NCBI RefSeq assembly: GCF_001941945.1 | Contig: NZ_CP015583.1 | Span: 2,111,001-2,175,000 of the forward strand | From: Roseomonas gilardii | Lineage (GTDB): Bacteria > Pseudomonadota > Alphaproteobacteria > Acetobacterales > Acetobacteraceae | Length of the DNA stretch: 64,000 nucleotides | Reading direction: 5' to 3' | Part shown: positions 1-9,361 of the stretch, in pieces | Layout of the letters: every line of letters starts with the position of its first letter | How positions within the stretch are numbered: the stretch's first letter is position 1 | Notes under the pieces: generated by a model | Told to the model about the DNA's origin: nothing | What the model saw: the letters and a program-made list of their open reading frames with translations, nothing else | The model's database searches: none | Position numbers and translations under genes: made by a program

Positions 1-2
1 TG

Positions 3-464
3 CTCCATGGCACCGCCACCTTCGAGACAGAGGCACCGACGGCCGAAGATATGCGGCAGCGACGCATCGCCATCACCGAACGCGGGCTGCCCTACCTGGT
101 GGCCGAGGACACCGATTGTCGCGTGCTCGGCTACGCCTACGCGGGCGCTTATCGGCCCAGGCCTGCCTACCGGAATACACTCGAGAACTCGGTCTACATC
201 AGCGAGGAGGCCCGAGGGCGCGGCATCGGCCGCCGCCTGCTCGAGGCCCTCATCCAGGAGTGCGCCGCACTCGGCTACCGGCAGATGGTGGCCGTCATCG
301 GCGACAGCGCGAACGAGGCGTCCATCCGCCTGCACAAGGCGTTCGGATTTCAGCCGATCGGCACCTTGCGCTCGGTTGGCCGCAAGCACGGGCGATGGCT
401 GGATACTGTGCTGATGCAGTTGGCTTTGGGGGACGGTGACGAGACGGCACCCGAGGTGGAGTAA
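3..464 (+). CDS. GNAT-family N-acetyltransferase (phosphinothricin acetyltransferase-like), 5' end missing
   Basis: The reading frame is already open at the left edge, where it reads HGTATFETEAPT, a stretch typical of the substrate loop of the phosphinothricin (bialaphos) acetyltransferase branch of GNAT enzymes. About 153 residues are visible and only some 15-25 N-terminal residues should be missing. The acetyl-CoA pyrophosphate-binding motif is clear as EEARGRGIGRRLLEALI (about residues 68-84), followed by the family's NEASIRLHKAFGF helix. The enzyme would transfer an acetyl group from acetyl-CoA to a free amine. The real substrate is unknown, because many relatives act on amino-acid analogues such as methionine sulfoximine. 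An internal ATG at 51 is not the true start. Confidence 0.85.
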   Translation, partial: LHGTATFETEAPTAEDMRQRRIAITERGLPYLVAEDTDCRVLGYAYAGAYRPRPAYRNTLENSVYISEEARGRGIGRRLLEALIQECAALGYRQMVAVIGDSANEASIRLHKAFGFQPIGTLRSVGRKHGRWLDTVLMQLALGDGDETAPEVE

Positions 465-657
465 GGGCCTTCCCCCTGACATCCTTCGCCAGCAAACTGG
501 CGAAGGCGGTACTCGGCATGGTGGGAACCAGCCTCCGCATCAGCAAATGCAGATCAGCTTGGCGACGCTGCCGATTTGGCCGCTATGCCCGACGCAATGG
601 CCGCCACGACCACTCACAGCAATCGACTGCTAGCCCATGGCCCTCCTTGCGCTGCGC

Positions 658-1062
658 CTAGGTAGTGGCCGCTGTTCCCGACAAGGTCTCAATCAGTGGG
701 CATGTGGCCTGCTCCCCGGATTGACATTGCTGCACGGCACCATCCAGTACACGCTCCATCGCCTGGAGGTCGGCAATTCGGGAGCGGACATCCGCGAGGT
801 GTGCTGCGGCGATGCCATGGACCTCGGTGCAGGCGCCTGCACCAAGTTCGAGGAGCGCGCCCACCTCGTTCAGGGTGAAGCCAAGCTCCCGCGCGCGCCG
901 CACGAACCTCAGCCGCCTGATGTCCTCCTCACCGAAGAGGCGGTAGCGCCCCCGGCGGGCCGGTATTGGAAGCAAGCCAATCCGCTCGTAATAGCGGATC
1001 GTCTCGATGTTGCAGCCCGTCCGCCGCGAGAGTTCACCGATGGCAACGCCGCTCTGCCCCAT
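658..1062 (-). CDS. merR: MerR-family metal-responsive regulator (mercury-type)
   Basis: This 134-residue protein has the winged HTH of the MerR family at residues 7-31 (IGELSRRTGCNIETIRYYER) and the RFVRRARELGF helix after it. It has three Cys at 78, 113 and 121. Their spacing closely matches the Cys82/117/126 trio that binds Hg(II) in MerR, including the C-terminal QCQSGEQATC loop. It is divergent from merT and faces it across a 19-bp-spacer operator, the classic mer layout. An ATG start with a GAGGAGG Shine-Dalgarno just upstream fixes the N-terminus. Hg(II) is the best guess for the ligand; related Cys trios also sense Pb, Cd or Zn, so the metal is inferred from the neighbouring merT. Confidence 0.85.
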   Translation of the reverse strand: MGQSGVAIGELSRRTGCNIETIRYYERIGLLPIPARRGRYRLFGEEDIRRLRFVRRARELGFTLNEVGALLELGAGACTEVHGIAAAHLADVRSRIADLQAMERVLDGAVQQCQSGEQATCPLIETLSGTAATT

Positions 1063-1086
1063 CCCATGCGCCTCCTCAGAAAGGAC

Positions 1087-1117
1087 TTGAGTCTGTAGTC
1101 GCTACAGACGGTAGGTA
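1087..1117 (+). promoter_or_regulatory. MerR-type promoter/operator of merT
   Basis: A -35 box TTGAGT (1087-1092) and a candidate -10 TAGGTA (1112-1117) are separated by 19 bp, the overlong spacer that MerR-family activators need. The spacer contains a perfect dyad, GTCTGTAG-TCG-CTACAGAC (1091-1109). A strong AAGGAGG lies at 1136-1142 ahead of the GTG start of merT. Confidence 0.8.
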
Positions 1118-1147
1118 GGCTGCATAGCTGAGACAAGGAGGCCGACC

Positions 1148-1528
1148 GTGTCCGACACCCAAGTGAATGCTACCCCGGCACATGGGGCGGTCCAGGAAGC
1201 CGGTGCGATGGTGCTGACGACGACGGGCATCGCCGCAGCCTTCGGTGCGGCCTCCTGCTGTGCGCTGCCGATGCTTCTTGGCTCCCTCGGGCTGGGAAGC
1301 GCTTGGCTCTTCGGGCTGGCGGTCCTTCTGGGGCCGTACCGCACGATCCTGCTCGCCGCCGCAGCCGCGTGCCTGGCTGGCGGAGCGGTCCTGCTCTGGC
1401 GCCAGCGGGCAGCGGTTGCCTGCGAGCCGGGCTCCGCCTGCTCCCCCAACCCAGCCCTCCGGCTTGTCGTTCCGGCAGGTTTGGCGGTCGGGATCATCCT
1501 GTTGGTGCTCGGTTATGCGTACGTGTGA
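1148..1528 (+). CDS. merT: Mercuric ion transport protein MerT
   Basis: This 126-residue inner-membrane protein has three hydrophobic segments. The first carries the vicinal Cys pair (AASCCALPMLLG, about residues 35-46) that receives Hg(II) in MerT. The cytoplasmic loop carries a second pair (VACEPGSACSPNP), which hands the ion on. Length and layout match MerT (about 116 residues) with a slightly longer N-terminus. The GTG start follows AAGGAGG at a good distance. It is the first gene of the merR-controlled transcript and is followed 7 bp later by a GDCCVxC protein. There is no merP or merA nearby, so imported metal would need another fate or another reductase encoded elsewhere. Confidence 0.85.
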   Translation: MSDTQVNATPAHGAVQEAGAMVLTTTGIAAAFGAASCCALPMLLGSLGLGSAWLFGLAVLLGPYRTILLAAAAACLAGGAVLLWRQRAAVACEPGSACSPNPALRLVVPAGLAVGIILLVLGYAYV

Positions 1529-1535
1529 GGACCCG

Positions 1536-1769
1536 ATGATCCTGGAGTCGACAATCACCTGCCCGCACTGCGGCACGGCGAGAACCGAGACAATGCCGAC
1601 CGATGCCTGCCAGTACTTCTATGACTGCACCGGCTGCGGAACGCTGCTCCGGCCCAAGCAGGGCGACTGCTGTGTGTTCTGCTCCTACGGCACGGTGCCG
1701 TGCCCGCCTGTCCAGGTGGACGGGAAGGGTTGTTGCCACGCGGAAGATCCGCCGCCAGCGGCTGGCTGA
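1536..1769 (+). CDS. GDCCVxC-domain small Cys-rich protein
   Basis: This protein of about 77 residues starts at the ATG 7 bp after merT, so the two are probably co-transcribed. It contains two CxxC-type knuckles (TCPHCGTART near the N-terminus and DCTGCGTLL), then the signature QGDCCVFCSYGTVPCPPVQ, then GKGCCHAE near the C-terminus. The GDCCVxC family is recurrently found in mer operons, and some members have selenocysteine in place of a Cys in the motif; here it is an ordinary Cys. The function is not established. Ten or more Cys in under 80 residues and the mer context suggest cytoplasmic binding or relay of a thiophilic metal, possibly replacing MerP or MerA N-terminal domain functions. 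Confidence 0.8.
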   Translation: MILESTITCPHCGTARTETMPTDACQYFYDCTGCGTLLRPKQGDCCVFCSYGTVPCPPVQVDGKGCCHAEDPPPAAG

Positions 1770-1806
1770 CCCTTTCCCCGCGTGGTCGGCAACGGCGGGA
1801 TGACCG

Positions 1807-2784
1807 TCACTCCGCAGCAAGGCCGGGGTTGGCGGGCACCAGCCTCGGCACCCAGCGGATGTAGACCAGCATGGCGACGAGTTCGACGAGCGTCTGCGTC
1901 ACCACCGCGGCAGGCAGCAGCGCACCGGCTTCCGGGATAGCGAAGGCCAGCGGCAGGACGACCAGGGAGTTCCGGGTGCCGCCGCTGAAGGTGACCGCCC
2001 TCGCCGCGCCCGCCTCCAGGCCCGCATACCTGGAGATGACGCTACCTACGACCGGCATCAGCGCGGCGAAAGCGACGTAGACCGGCACCAGCATGGCGAC
2101 GGAGCCTGCCTGGGCCGCCACGTTCGGGGCAACGGCCGCGATGACCACCAACAGCACCACGGCCATCAGGGGAACGGGCAGCCATCCCATGGCGTCCGCG
2201 ACCGCCTTCCCGGCGCCGAAGCGCGCCGCCCACGCCTGAGTGGCCGCGGCGAGAGCCAGGGGCACGGCGATCAGCCAGACGAAGGCTTCGATGAAGGGAC
2301 CGGGCTGCATCATCGCCATGGCCCGCTCGCCGATGAACAGGCCGAGGTAGACGGGGAGCAGCAGCATCTGCGCCACCAGCAGCACCGGCGTCGCCGCCAG
2401 GATGAGGCGGGCGTCCCCGCGGCCGAGGTGGGTGAACACGACCACGTAGTCGATGCAGGGCGCCAGCAGCACCATCAGGACACCCAGGCGCAGCACCCAT
2501 TGCTCGCCGGGCAGCATGGAAGCCAGGGCGAACGCCACCAGGGGCGCGGCAACGAAGTTCACCGCCAGCAGCGTCAGCAGGAAGCGCCCGTTGGCCAGGC
2601 TCCTTCGCAGGTCCGCCAGCGGCACCTGGAGGAAGGTCACGTACAGCAGGGCCGCGAGGGCGGGGTTGATGACCGCCCCCCACGCCGCGCCGGGCGCGGC
2701 GACGGCCGCGATCGCGCCCGCCACGACGGCGGCGAAGTAGATGGCGACTTGGTTCTCTTCCAGGCCGGTGCGGGTGATGGCCAA
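1807..2784 (-). CDS. ACR3/SBF-family arsenic resistance transporter
   Basis: This integral membrane protein of about 325 residues has roughly ten hydrophobic segments typical of the bile acid:Na+ symporter fold (SBF), to which ACR3 arsenite exporters belong. Characteristic stretches are LLAPCIDYVVVFTHLGRGD in the middle and TFSGGTRNSLVVLPLAFAIP in the second half, which resemble the conserved unwound-helix regions of arsenic-resistance SBF proteins. The start is placed at a TTG (2784) because GGAGGAG lies about 9 nt upstream; the longer frame begins at another TTG without a ribosome site. It stands alone between the mer unit and the CDF gene. Arsenite export is the family expectation; the exact anion or organoarsenical is not proven by sequence. 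Confidence 0.75.
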   Translation of the reverse strand: MAITRTGLEENQVAIYFAAVVAGAIAAVAAPGAAWGAVINPALAALLYVTFLQVPLADLRRSLANGRFLLTLLAVNFVAAPLVAFALASMLPGEQWVLRLGVLMVLLAPCIDYVVVFTHLGRGDARLILAATPVLLVAQMLLLPVYLGLFIGERAMAMMQPGPFIEAFVWLIAVPLALAAATQAWAARFGAGKAVADAMGWLPVPLMAVVLLVVIAAVAPNVAAQAGSVAMLVPVYVAFAALMPVVGSVISRYAGLEAGAARAVTFSGGTRNSLVVLPLAFAIPEAGALLPAAVVTQTLVELVAMLVYIRWVPRLVPANPGLAAE

Positions 2785-3091
2785 GTTGTCGGCTCCTCCG
2801 TGGTGAGCGGGCAACCGATGTCACGCCGCGGGTGTGGTGACGTGGTTAGGCTCGCCAGCCGCAGCAGGCAGCCCGCTTTGCAAGGACCGGAACGGAAAGG
2901 TCTTCCAGGAAGGTGCACCGGCTGGCCGGGCCCCGGCGCAAGCCGCCGTGCCATACCCCAGGAAGCCGCGCCCTCGCTGTGGCGCCTGCCCACCTGCTGC
3001 TCCTGCCAAGGGCAGCAACGATGGGCAGCGCCGTTATCATCATGCCTGTTGCATGCACCACCAAGCAGGCAAGCTGATAAGTTGATGGCGG

Positions 3092-3730
3092 CTATCGGTC
3101 GGACTGCTGTTCTCCCTGGCCTGCCTTATCAAGGTCGCTACGAGCATCACGGATGATTGCCCAGGCGGATTGCAGGAACAGCCCGGCGATGACGAACGCC
3201 ACGGCGAGGTCTGGCCACGCAGTTTCGGTCCACCAGACCAGGCCCGCCGCGACCACCACGGCCAGGTTGCCGATGGCATCGTTGCGACTGAACAGCCAGA
3301 CGGCCCGGACGTTGGCGTCGCCCTCGCGGTGCGGCATGAGGACCGCTGCGGAGGCCACGTTCACCACCAGCGCGACGGCGCCGAAGAGGCCCATGAGCTC
3401 GGCCTCGGGCTGGTTCAGCACCAGCACCCGATAGCCGGTGGTGGCGAGCACGCCCACGCCAAGCACGGCAAGAAACAGGCCCTGAATGAGGGCGGAGCGG
3501 GCACGCCAGGCGAGGCTCCAGCCGATCGCCAGCAGGCCAAGGAAGCTGATTAGGCCATCGCCGAGGAAGTCGAGGGCGTCCGCCTTGAGCGCCTGGCTGC
3601 CGGAGATGAAGCCGCCGACCATCTCCACCAGGCCATAACCGACATTGAGGCCGACCACGATCCAGAGCGCCCGGCGGTAGGCGGGCGTGATGTGGGCGAG
3701 GTCCTTGGGCAGGTCGTCGTCGTCGCTCAT
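3092..3730 (-). CDS. Cation diffusion facilitator-type cation transporter
   Basis: This protein of about 212 residues has six predicted membrane segments in the CDF arrangement. The metal-site helices read ALKADALDFLGDG (TM2, about residue 50) and LFSRNDAIGNLAVV (TM5), corresponding to the HxxxD/DxxxD pairs of CDF proteins, here with Asp/Asn-rich variants. It stops soon after TM6, so the usual cytoplasmic C-terminal domain is missing, as in other short CDF members found in metal islands. The ATG start sits inside a 24-bp direct repeat shared with the 3' end of the ccdA-like gene at 5,054-5,077. This suggests that the CDF gene once overlapped ccdA directly (ATGA). Likely substrates are Zn, Cd or Co. 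Confidence 0.8.
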   Translation of the reverse strand: MSDDDDLPKDLAHITPAYRRALWIVVGLNVGYGLVEMVGGFISGSQALKADALDFLGDGLISFLGLLAIGWSLAWRARSALIQGLFLAVLGVGVLATTGYRVLVLNQPEAELMGLFGAVALVVNVASAAVLMPHREGDANVRAVWLFSRNDAIGNLAVVVAAGLVWWTETAWPDLAVAFVIAGLFLQSAWAIIRDARSDLDKAGQGEQQSDR

Positions 3731-3747
3731 CCGATGCTCCCGAGCCA
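3724..3747. repeat. 24-bp direct repeat, copy A (CDF start)
   Basis: The plus-strand sequence beginning CGCTCATCCGATGCTCCC is identical over 24 bp to 5,054-5,077. Here it covers the CDF start codon and 17 bases upstream of it, which on the minus strand still read as the last codons (WLGSIG) of the CcdA-like protein. Confidence 0.9.
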
Positions 3748-3962
3748 AGACCGTACCGATACGTTCAGGGGGTGCCGGATCTGAAATAGCGGACCGGCGC
3801 GGCGCCCATGGCCATCAAGATGTCGCGTGCTACGAGGTGACGGGCGCCTTTCGTACATTGGAAAGACCTCAGCACCGCCACCCAGATGCACGGCCCAAGA
3901 TGACCGTGAGCTCAATGCTGGGATCGCTGGCCGCTTCGGAGAGGCCGTCCAAAACCGGCCGA

Positions 3963-4862
3963 TCATTCTGCGTCCATCGCCCTGGCAGCGCTCGTTCGAA
4001 AGCGGTCAATCGGCAGCTTCAGGTATGAGGTGCCATTCGCTTCCGGCTTCGGCAGACGTCCGCCGCGGAGGTTCACTTGCAATGCAAAGAGCATCATCGC
4101 TGGCAGAGGAAGCGTTCGATCACGTTCCTCCCGCAGCCGAACGAACCCGTCCTCTCCGCCGCTGTCCCGTAGGTGAATGTTGGTTGCCCGCTGCTCCGCT
4201 ACGGTGGACTCCCAACGCGGTTCGCGCCCGCCCGGACGGTAATCGTGGCCGGTGAAGAGGCGTGTCGTCGGTGGCAACGCGAGGATGCTCTGGATGCTGC
4301 GGTACAAGGCCCGCGCGTTACCACCAGGGAAGTCGGCTCGTGCCGTGCCCGCATCCGGCATGAAGAGGGTGTCATGCACGAACGCGGCGTCGCCAACGAC
4401 GTAGGTGACCGAGGCCGCGGTGTGGCCTGGGGAAAAAATCACCCTCACTTCCGAGGCGCCAAGATTGAAGCAGTGACCATCTGCAAACATGTGGTCCCAA
4501 TAGTCGCGGCCACCGACCTCGAGATCGGGGATGTTATAGATGTCCGACCAGATCGCCTGAACTGCGAGGGTCTGTTCGCCAATGCCTGTTGGCACGCCAA
4601 GGCGCTCGCCCAGGTAGGCGACGGCAGAAAGGTGGTCAGCATGCGGGTGGGTGTCGAGCACCCATTCCGGGATCAGTCCGCGCTCCCGGATATGGGTGGC
4701 AATCTCGTCGGCTGGCTGGGTCGCAAGGCTGCATGAATTGCGGTCGAAGCTTAACAAGGGATCGATAACCGCGCATTTCTTTGTTTGCGGATCCGCCACG
4801 ACGTAGGAGACGCTTCCGGTCTGATCATCGTAAAAGCCCCGTACGATCGGCTGAGACGGCAT
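3963..4862 (-). CDS. Metallo-beta-lactamase-fold hydrolase, persulfide dioxygenase/Blh-like
   Basis: This protein of about 299 residues carries the metal-binding signature THPHADHLSA at residues 71-80, then SPGHTAASVTYVVGD and FTGHDYRPG, the later His/Asp ligands of the MBL fold. The pattern (single HxHxDH with wide His spacing, GHD near the C-terminus) matches the ETHE1/Blh branch, which oxidises glutathione persulfide in sulfide detoxification. The start at 4862 follows an AGGGA ribosome site. The gene lies alone in a 1.3-kb block bounded by 24-bp direct repeats and interrupts an otherwise tight ccdA-CDF order. Sulfur handling would help cells exposed to thiophilic metals, but the substrate is inferred. 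Confidence 0.75.
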   Translation of the reverse strand: MPSQPIVRGFYDDQTGSVSYVVADPQTKKCAVIDPLLSFDRNSCSLATQPADEIATHIRERGLIPEWVLDTHPHADHLSAVAYLGERLGVPTGIGEQTLAVQAIWSDIYNIPDLEVGGRDYWDHMFADGHCFNLGASEVRVIFSPGHTAASVTYVVGDAAFVHDTLFMPDAGTARADFPGGNARALYRSIQSILALPPTTRLFTGHDYRPGGREPRWESTVAEQRATNIHLRDSGGEDGFVRLREERDRTLPLPAMMLFALQVNLRGGRLPKPEANGTSYLKLPIDRFRTSAARAMDAE

Positions 4863-5053
4863 TCTGTTCTCCCTGTTTTTGCGCGGTGTCGCGGAAGCCG
4901 CGATGGTGGCCACCTTGGGACACCGAGCACGATGTCTTTCGGCAAGGGCGCACCCGGCGAGGGCCGAGGAGCGCTAAACCCAGCCGGGCGGAGTTGCATG
5001 CTTCGCGGTGTGGCTGACGGCGTATTAGGCGCGCTTCTTAGAATCCGCGGCGC

Positions 5054-5077
5054 CGCTCATCCGATGCTCCCGAGCCA
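5054..5077. repeat. 24-bp direct repeat, copy B (ccdA 3' end)
   Basis: Identical over 24 bp to 3,724-3,747. It contains the stop codon and last codons of the CcdA-like gene. The spacing between copies is 1,330 bp. Confidence 0.9.
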
Positions 5078-5794
5078 GGGGAAGAGTTGGAGCATCAGGA
5101 TGGCGAAGTCAGTCAGGTGGCCGGTAATCATTGCCACCCCCATCGCCACCATGATGCCACCCGCCACGATCTGAAGAACGCGCCCGACGCGTCGCAGGCT
5201 GCGGAACGGGCCGCGTAGAAAGGCGTCGGCGAAGGCGGCCACCAGCAGGAAGGGCACGCCCAGCCCGGCCGCATAGGCGGCCAGGAGCATGATGCCGAGG
5301 TGGCTGATTTCGCTGGTGGCGGTCAGCGCCAGGATGGCGCCCAGCACCGGACCGATGCAGGGCGTCCAGCCGAAGGCAAAGGCCAGCCCGAGCACGTAGG
5401 CGGAGAGCGGCGTGCCGCCGCTGAGAGTCGGCATGAAGCGGAGGTCGCGTTGTAACGGCATCAATCGCAGAACACCCGCAGTCATCAGGCCGAACAGGAT
5501 AACGACCACCCCGCCCACGATCCCAGCCTCGTAGCGGTAGCGCAGCAGGGCTTGGCTCAGCGCCGAGGCGCCCGCGCCCATCGCCACGAAGACGGTCGCG
5601 AAGCCCAGGACGAAGCAGAGGCCGAGGCCGACCGTGGCGAGGCGATCCGGCGCGGTGCGCTCGGCGGCGACCGAGCGCCCGGCGACATAAGAGACGTAGC
5701 CGGGCACCAGCGGCAGCACGCAGGGCGAGAGGAAGGAAACCATCCCCGCCAGGAAAGCGGTCAGGAGGCCGGACATCTGGAGGAGCGGGTTCAC
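5057..5794 (-). CDS. ccdA: Cytochrome c biogenesis CcdA-family thiol transporter
   Basis: This protein of about 245 residues has six predicted membrane helices. The first shows SFLSPCVLPLVPGYVSYVAG and the fourth AFGWTPCIGPVLGAILAL, the two PC motifs that form the redox-active Cys pair of CcdA/DsbD membrane domains. CcdA passes electrons from cytoplasmic thioredoxin to periplasmic thiols, supporting cytochrome c maturation or periplasmic thiol repair. The GTG start at 5794 is chosen because of a GAGGG upstream and the short 13-bp gap to lspA. In metal islands ccdA-like genes often travel with lspA and metal ATPases. The last codons lie in a direct repeat shared with the CDF start. Confidence 0.85.
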   Translation of the reverse strand: MNPLLQMSGLLTAFLAGMVSFLSPCVLPLVPGYVSYVAGRSVAAERTAPDRLATVGLGLCFVLGFATVFVAMGAGASALSQALLRYRYEAGIVGGVVVILFGLMTAGVLRLMPLQRDLRFMPTLSGGTPLSAYVLGLAFAFGWTPCIGPVLGAILALTATSEISHLGIMLLAAYAAGLGVPFLLVAAFADAFLRGPFRSLRRVGRVLQIVAGGIMVAMGVAMITGHLTDFAILMLQLFPWLGSIG

Positions 5795-5807
5795 GCCGGT
5801 CCCGCCC

Positions 5808-6318
5808 TCAGGGTCGCGCCACGGAGGTCGGCGCGCCCGCCGGTTCGCGCCGCCCGCTGACGAGGAGCAGGAGCGCAACGCCGACGAAGATCGCGCTGTC
5901 GGCGAGGTTGAAGGCGGGCCAGTGGTAGCCAGCCACGTGGAAGTCCAGGAAGTCCGTCACGGCGCCGTGCCGCAGCCGGTCGACGACGTTTCCCAGGGCG
6001 CCACCGACGATGAACCCGATCGAAGCCGCCATCCCGGGGCGCCGGTCGCGCGTCGTCCAGACGACGAGGCCTGCGATGACGGCGAGCGCGAGGGAGGACA
6101 GGAGCCAGGGCGTCGCGGGGTGGTCCGCCGACAGCAGGCCGAAGCTGACGCCCCGGTTCCATGCCAGCACCAGGTTGAAGAACGGGGTGACGGGGATGAC
6201 GCGGGGCGGATCCATGAGATGGGCCAGCACCCACCACTTCGTCGCCTGGTCCAGCGCGAAGGCCAGCGCGGCCGTCCCCGCGCCCCAGGTCCAGGCGAGC
6301 CGCGCCCTAAGCAGGCCC

Positions 6319-6326
<8 letters not shown>
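5808..6326 (-). CDS. lspA: Lipoprotein signal peptidase (signal peptidase II)
   Basis: This 172-residue inner-membrane aspartic protease cleaves prolipoprotein signal peptides. It has four membrane segments with the conserved DQATKWW near residue 26 and the catalytic boxes GALGNVVDRLRHG and FNLADSAI, containing the two active-site Asp. Its start codon overlaps the 3' end of the P-type ATPase by 8 bp, so it is translationally coupled. This copy is probably not the housekeeping lspA, because accessory lspA genes next to Cd/Pb/Zn ATPases are common in mobile metal-resistance units (for example pbr operons). Confidence 0.9.
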
Positions 6327-8520
<2,194 letters not shown>

Positions 8521-8534
8521 CCTGTTCCTGTTGG

Positions 8535-8780
8535 TTACGCCAGGGCCGCGACACCGTAGCCCAGACCGCGGATCTTCTCCTCGACGGCCGAGCGTGGCGT
8601 GGTCGCCTCATTCAGGCGGAACTCCAGGGTCTGCGTCTTGTAGTTGACCTGGATGTCCTCGGCGCCGCCGATCTGCTCGACCGCACCCTCGATCTTCAGG
8701 GCGCAGCCGGAGCAATCCATGCCCTCCACCCGGTAACGCAGGTCGACCGATGTTCCTGCTGCCGTGTCACCATTCGCCAT
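8535..8780 (-). CDS. Free-standing heavy-metal-associated (HMA) domain protein
   Basis: This 81-residue protein has a single ferredoxin-like HMA domain, with the metal loop GMDCSGCALK around residues 19-28. It is strikingly similar to the N-terminal domain of the adjacent ATPase across the whole domain: GGAEDIQVNY against GGAEDIRVNY, ATTPRSAVEE against ATPRSSVEE, and LGYGVA in both. It therefore looks like a duplicated or detached ATPase domain acting as a dedicated metallochaperone for soft divalent metals. It is the first gene of the operon. The ATG follows AGGAGG at a good distance. Confidence 0.88.
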   Translation of the reverse strand: MANGDTAAGTSVDLRYRVEGMDCSGCALKIEGAVEQIGGAEDIQVNYKTQTLEFRLNEATTPRSAVEEKIRGLGYGVAALA

Positions 8781-8835
8781 CGCTTGCCTCCTTCGCAGGT
8801 GGGTCCCCGCTGGTTGCGGGGAACTGATGACGTCT

Positions 8836-8866
8836 TATATAGACCCTGTAGTCGCTACAGGGTCAA
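8836..8866 (-). promoter_or_regulatory. MerR-type promoter/operator of the HMA-cadA-lspA operon
   Basis: On the minus strand, TTGACC (8866-8861) and TATATA (8841-8836) are separated by 19 bp. A perfect dyad ACCCTGTAG-TCG-CTACAGGGT fills 8843-8863. This is textbook MerR-family architecture. The core CTGTAG-TCG-CTACAG is identical to that of the merT promoter at 1,093-1,107. Confidence 0.88.
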
Positions 8867-8870
8867 GGTG

Positions 8871-9287
8871 ATGTCTTTGGAGAACTTGCTGAACATCGGC
8901 GCTCTCGCCAGGGCGACCGGGACGAAGGTGGAAACCATTCGCTGGTATGAGCGTGTGGGGCTGCTCCCGGCCCCGGCCCGCAGCGCCGGGAACTACCGGA
9001 CCTACGGCGAGGCCCACCTTGGCCGCCTGAGCTTCATCCGGCGTGCGCGGGACCTCGGCTTCTCGCTGGATCAGATCCGCACACTGCTCGACTTGGCCGA
9101 GGACCGCGAGCGCTCCTGCGACGCGGTGGACGTCATCGCCAGCGAGCACCTGGAGGATGTGGACCGGAAGATTGCCGACCTCCAGGCACTGCGCCGCGAA
9201 CTGGATTCCCTCATCGGACAGTGCCGCCACGGCAAGGTGGCGGAGTGCCGCATCATCGAAGCCCTCGGTCCCAGCACTGGCGCCTGA
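8871..9287 (+). CDS. MerR-family heavy-metal regulator (Cd/Pb/Zn type)
   Basis: This 138-residue regulator has a MerR HTH at residues 7-32 (NIGALARATGTKVETIRWYE) and three candidate metal ligands, Cys83, Cys118 and Cys126 (the last two in GQCRHGKVAECRII). The Cys trio resembles CadR/PbrR/MerR sensors. It is divergent from the HMA-cadA operon. Its own ATG lies only 8 bp past the operator, so it should bind between the -35 and -10 boxes of cadA and also repress itself. It shares about half of its visible residues with the MerR at 658-1062, including RRARDLGF/RRARELGF and KIADLQA/RIADLQA. Confidence 0.87.
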   Translation: MSLENLLNIGALARATGTKVETIRWYERVGLLPAPARSAGNYRTYGEAHLGRLSFIRRARDLGFSLDQIRTLLDLAEDRERSCDAVDVIASEHLEDVDRKIADLQALRRELDSLIGQCRHGKVAECRIIEALGPSTGA

Positions 9288-9361
9288 CCGTTCACACGGC
9301 TCTTCCCAGCCGTGTCCACTCCGGGCCGTTTCAGCGGTTGCCCGCCGGAACGGCCATGATC

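Noticed and set aside
3727..3966. A short minus-strand frame ending in SWLGSIG
   Set aside because: It only reads into the repeated ccdA tail (copy A) and has no independent support.
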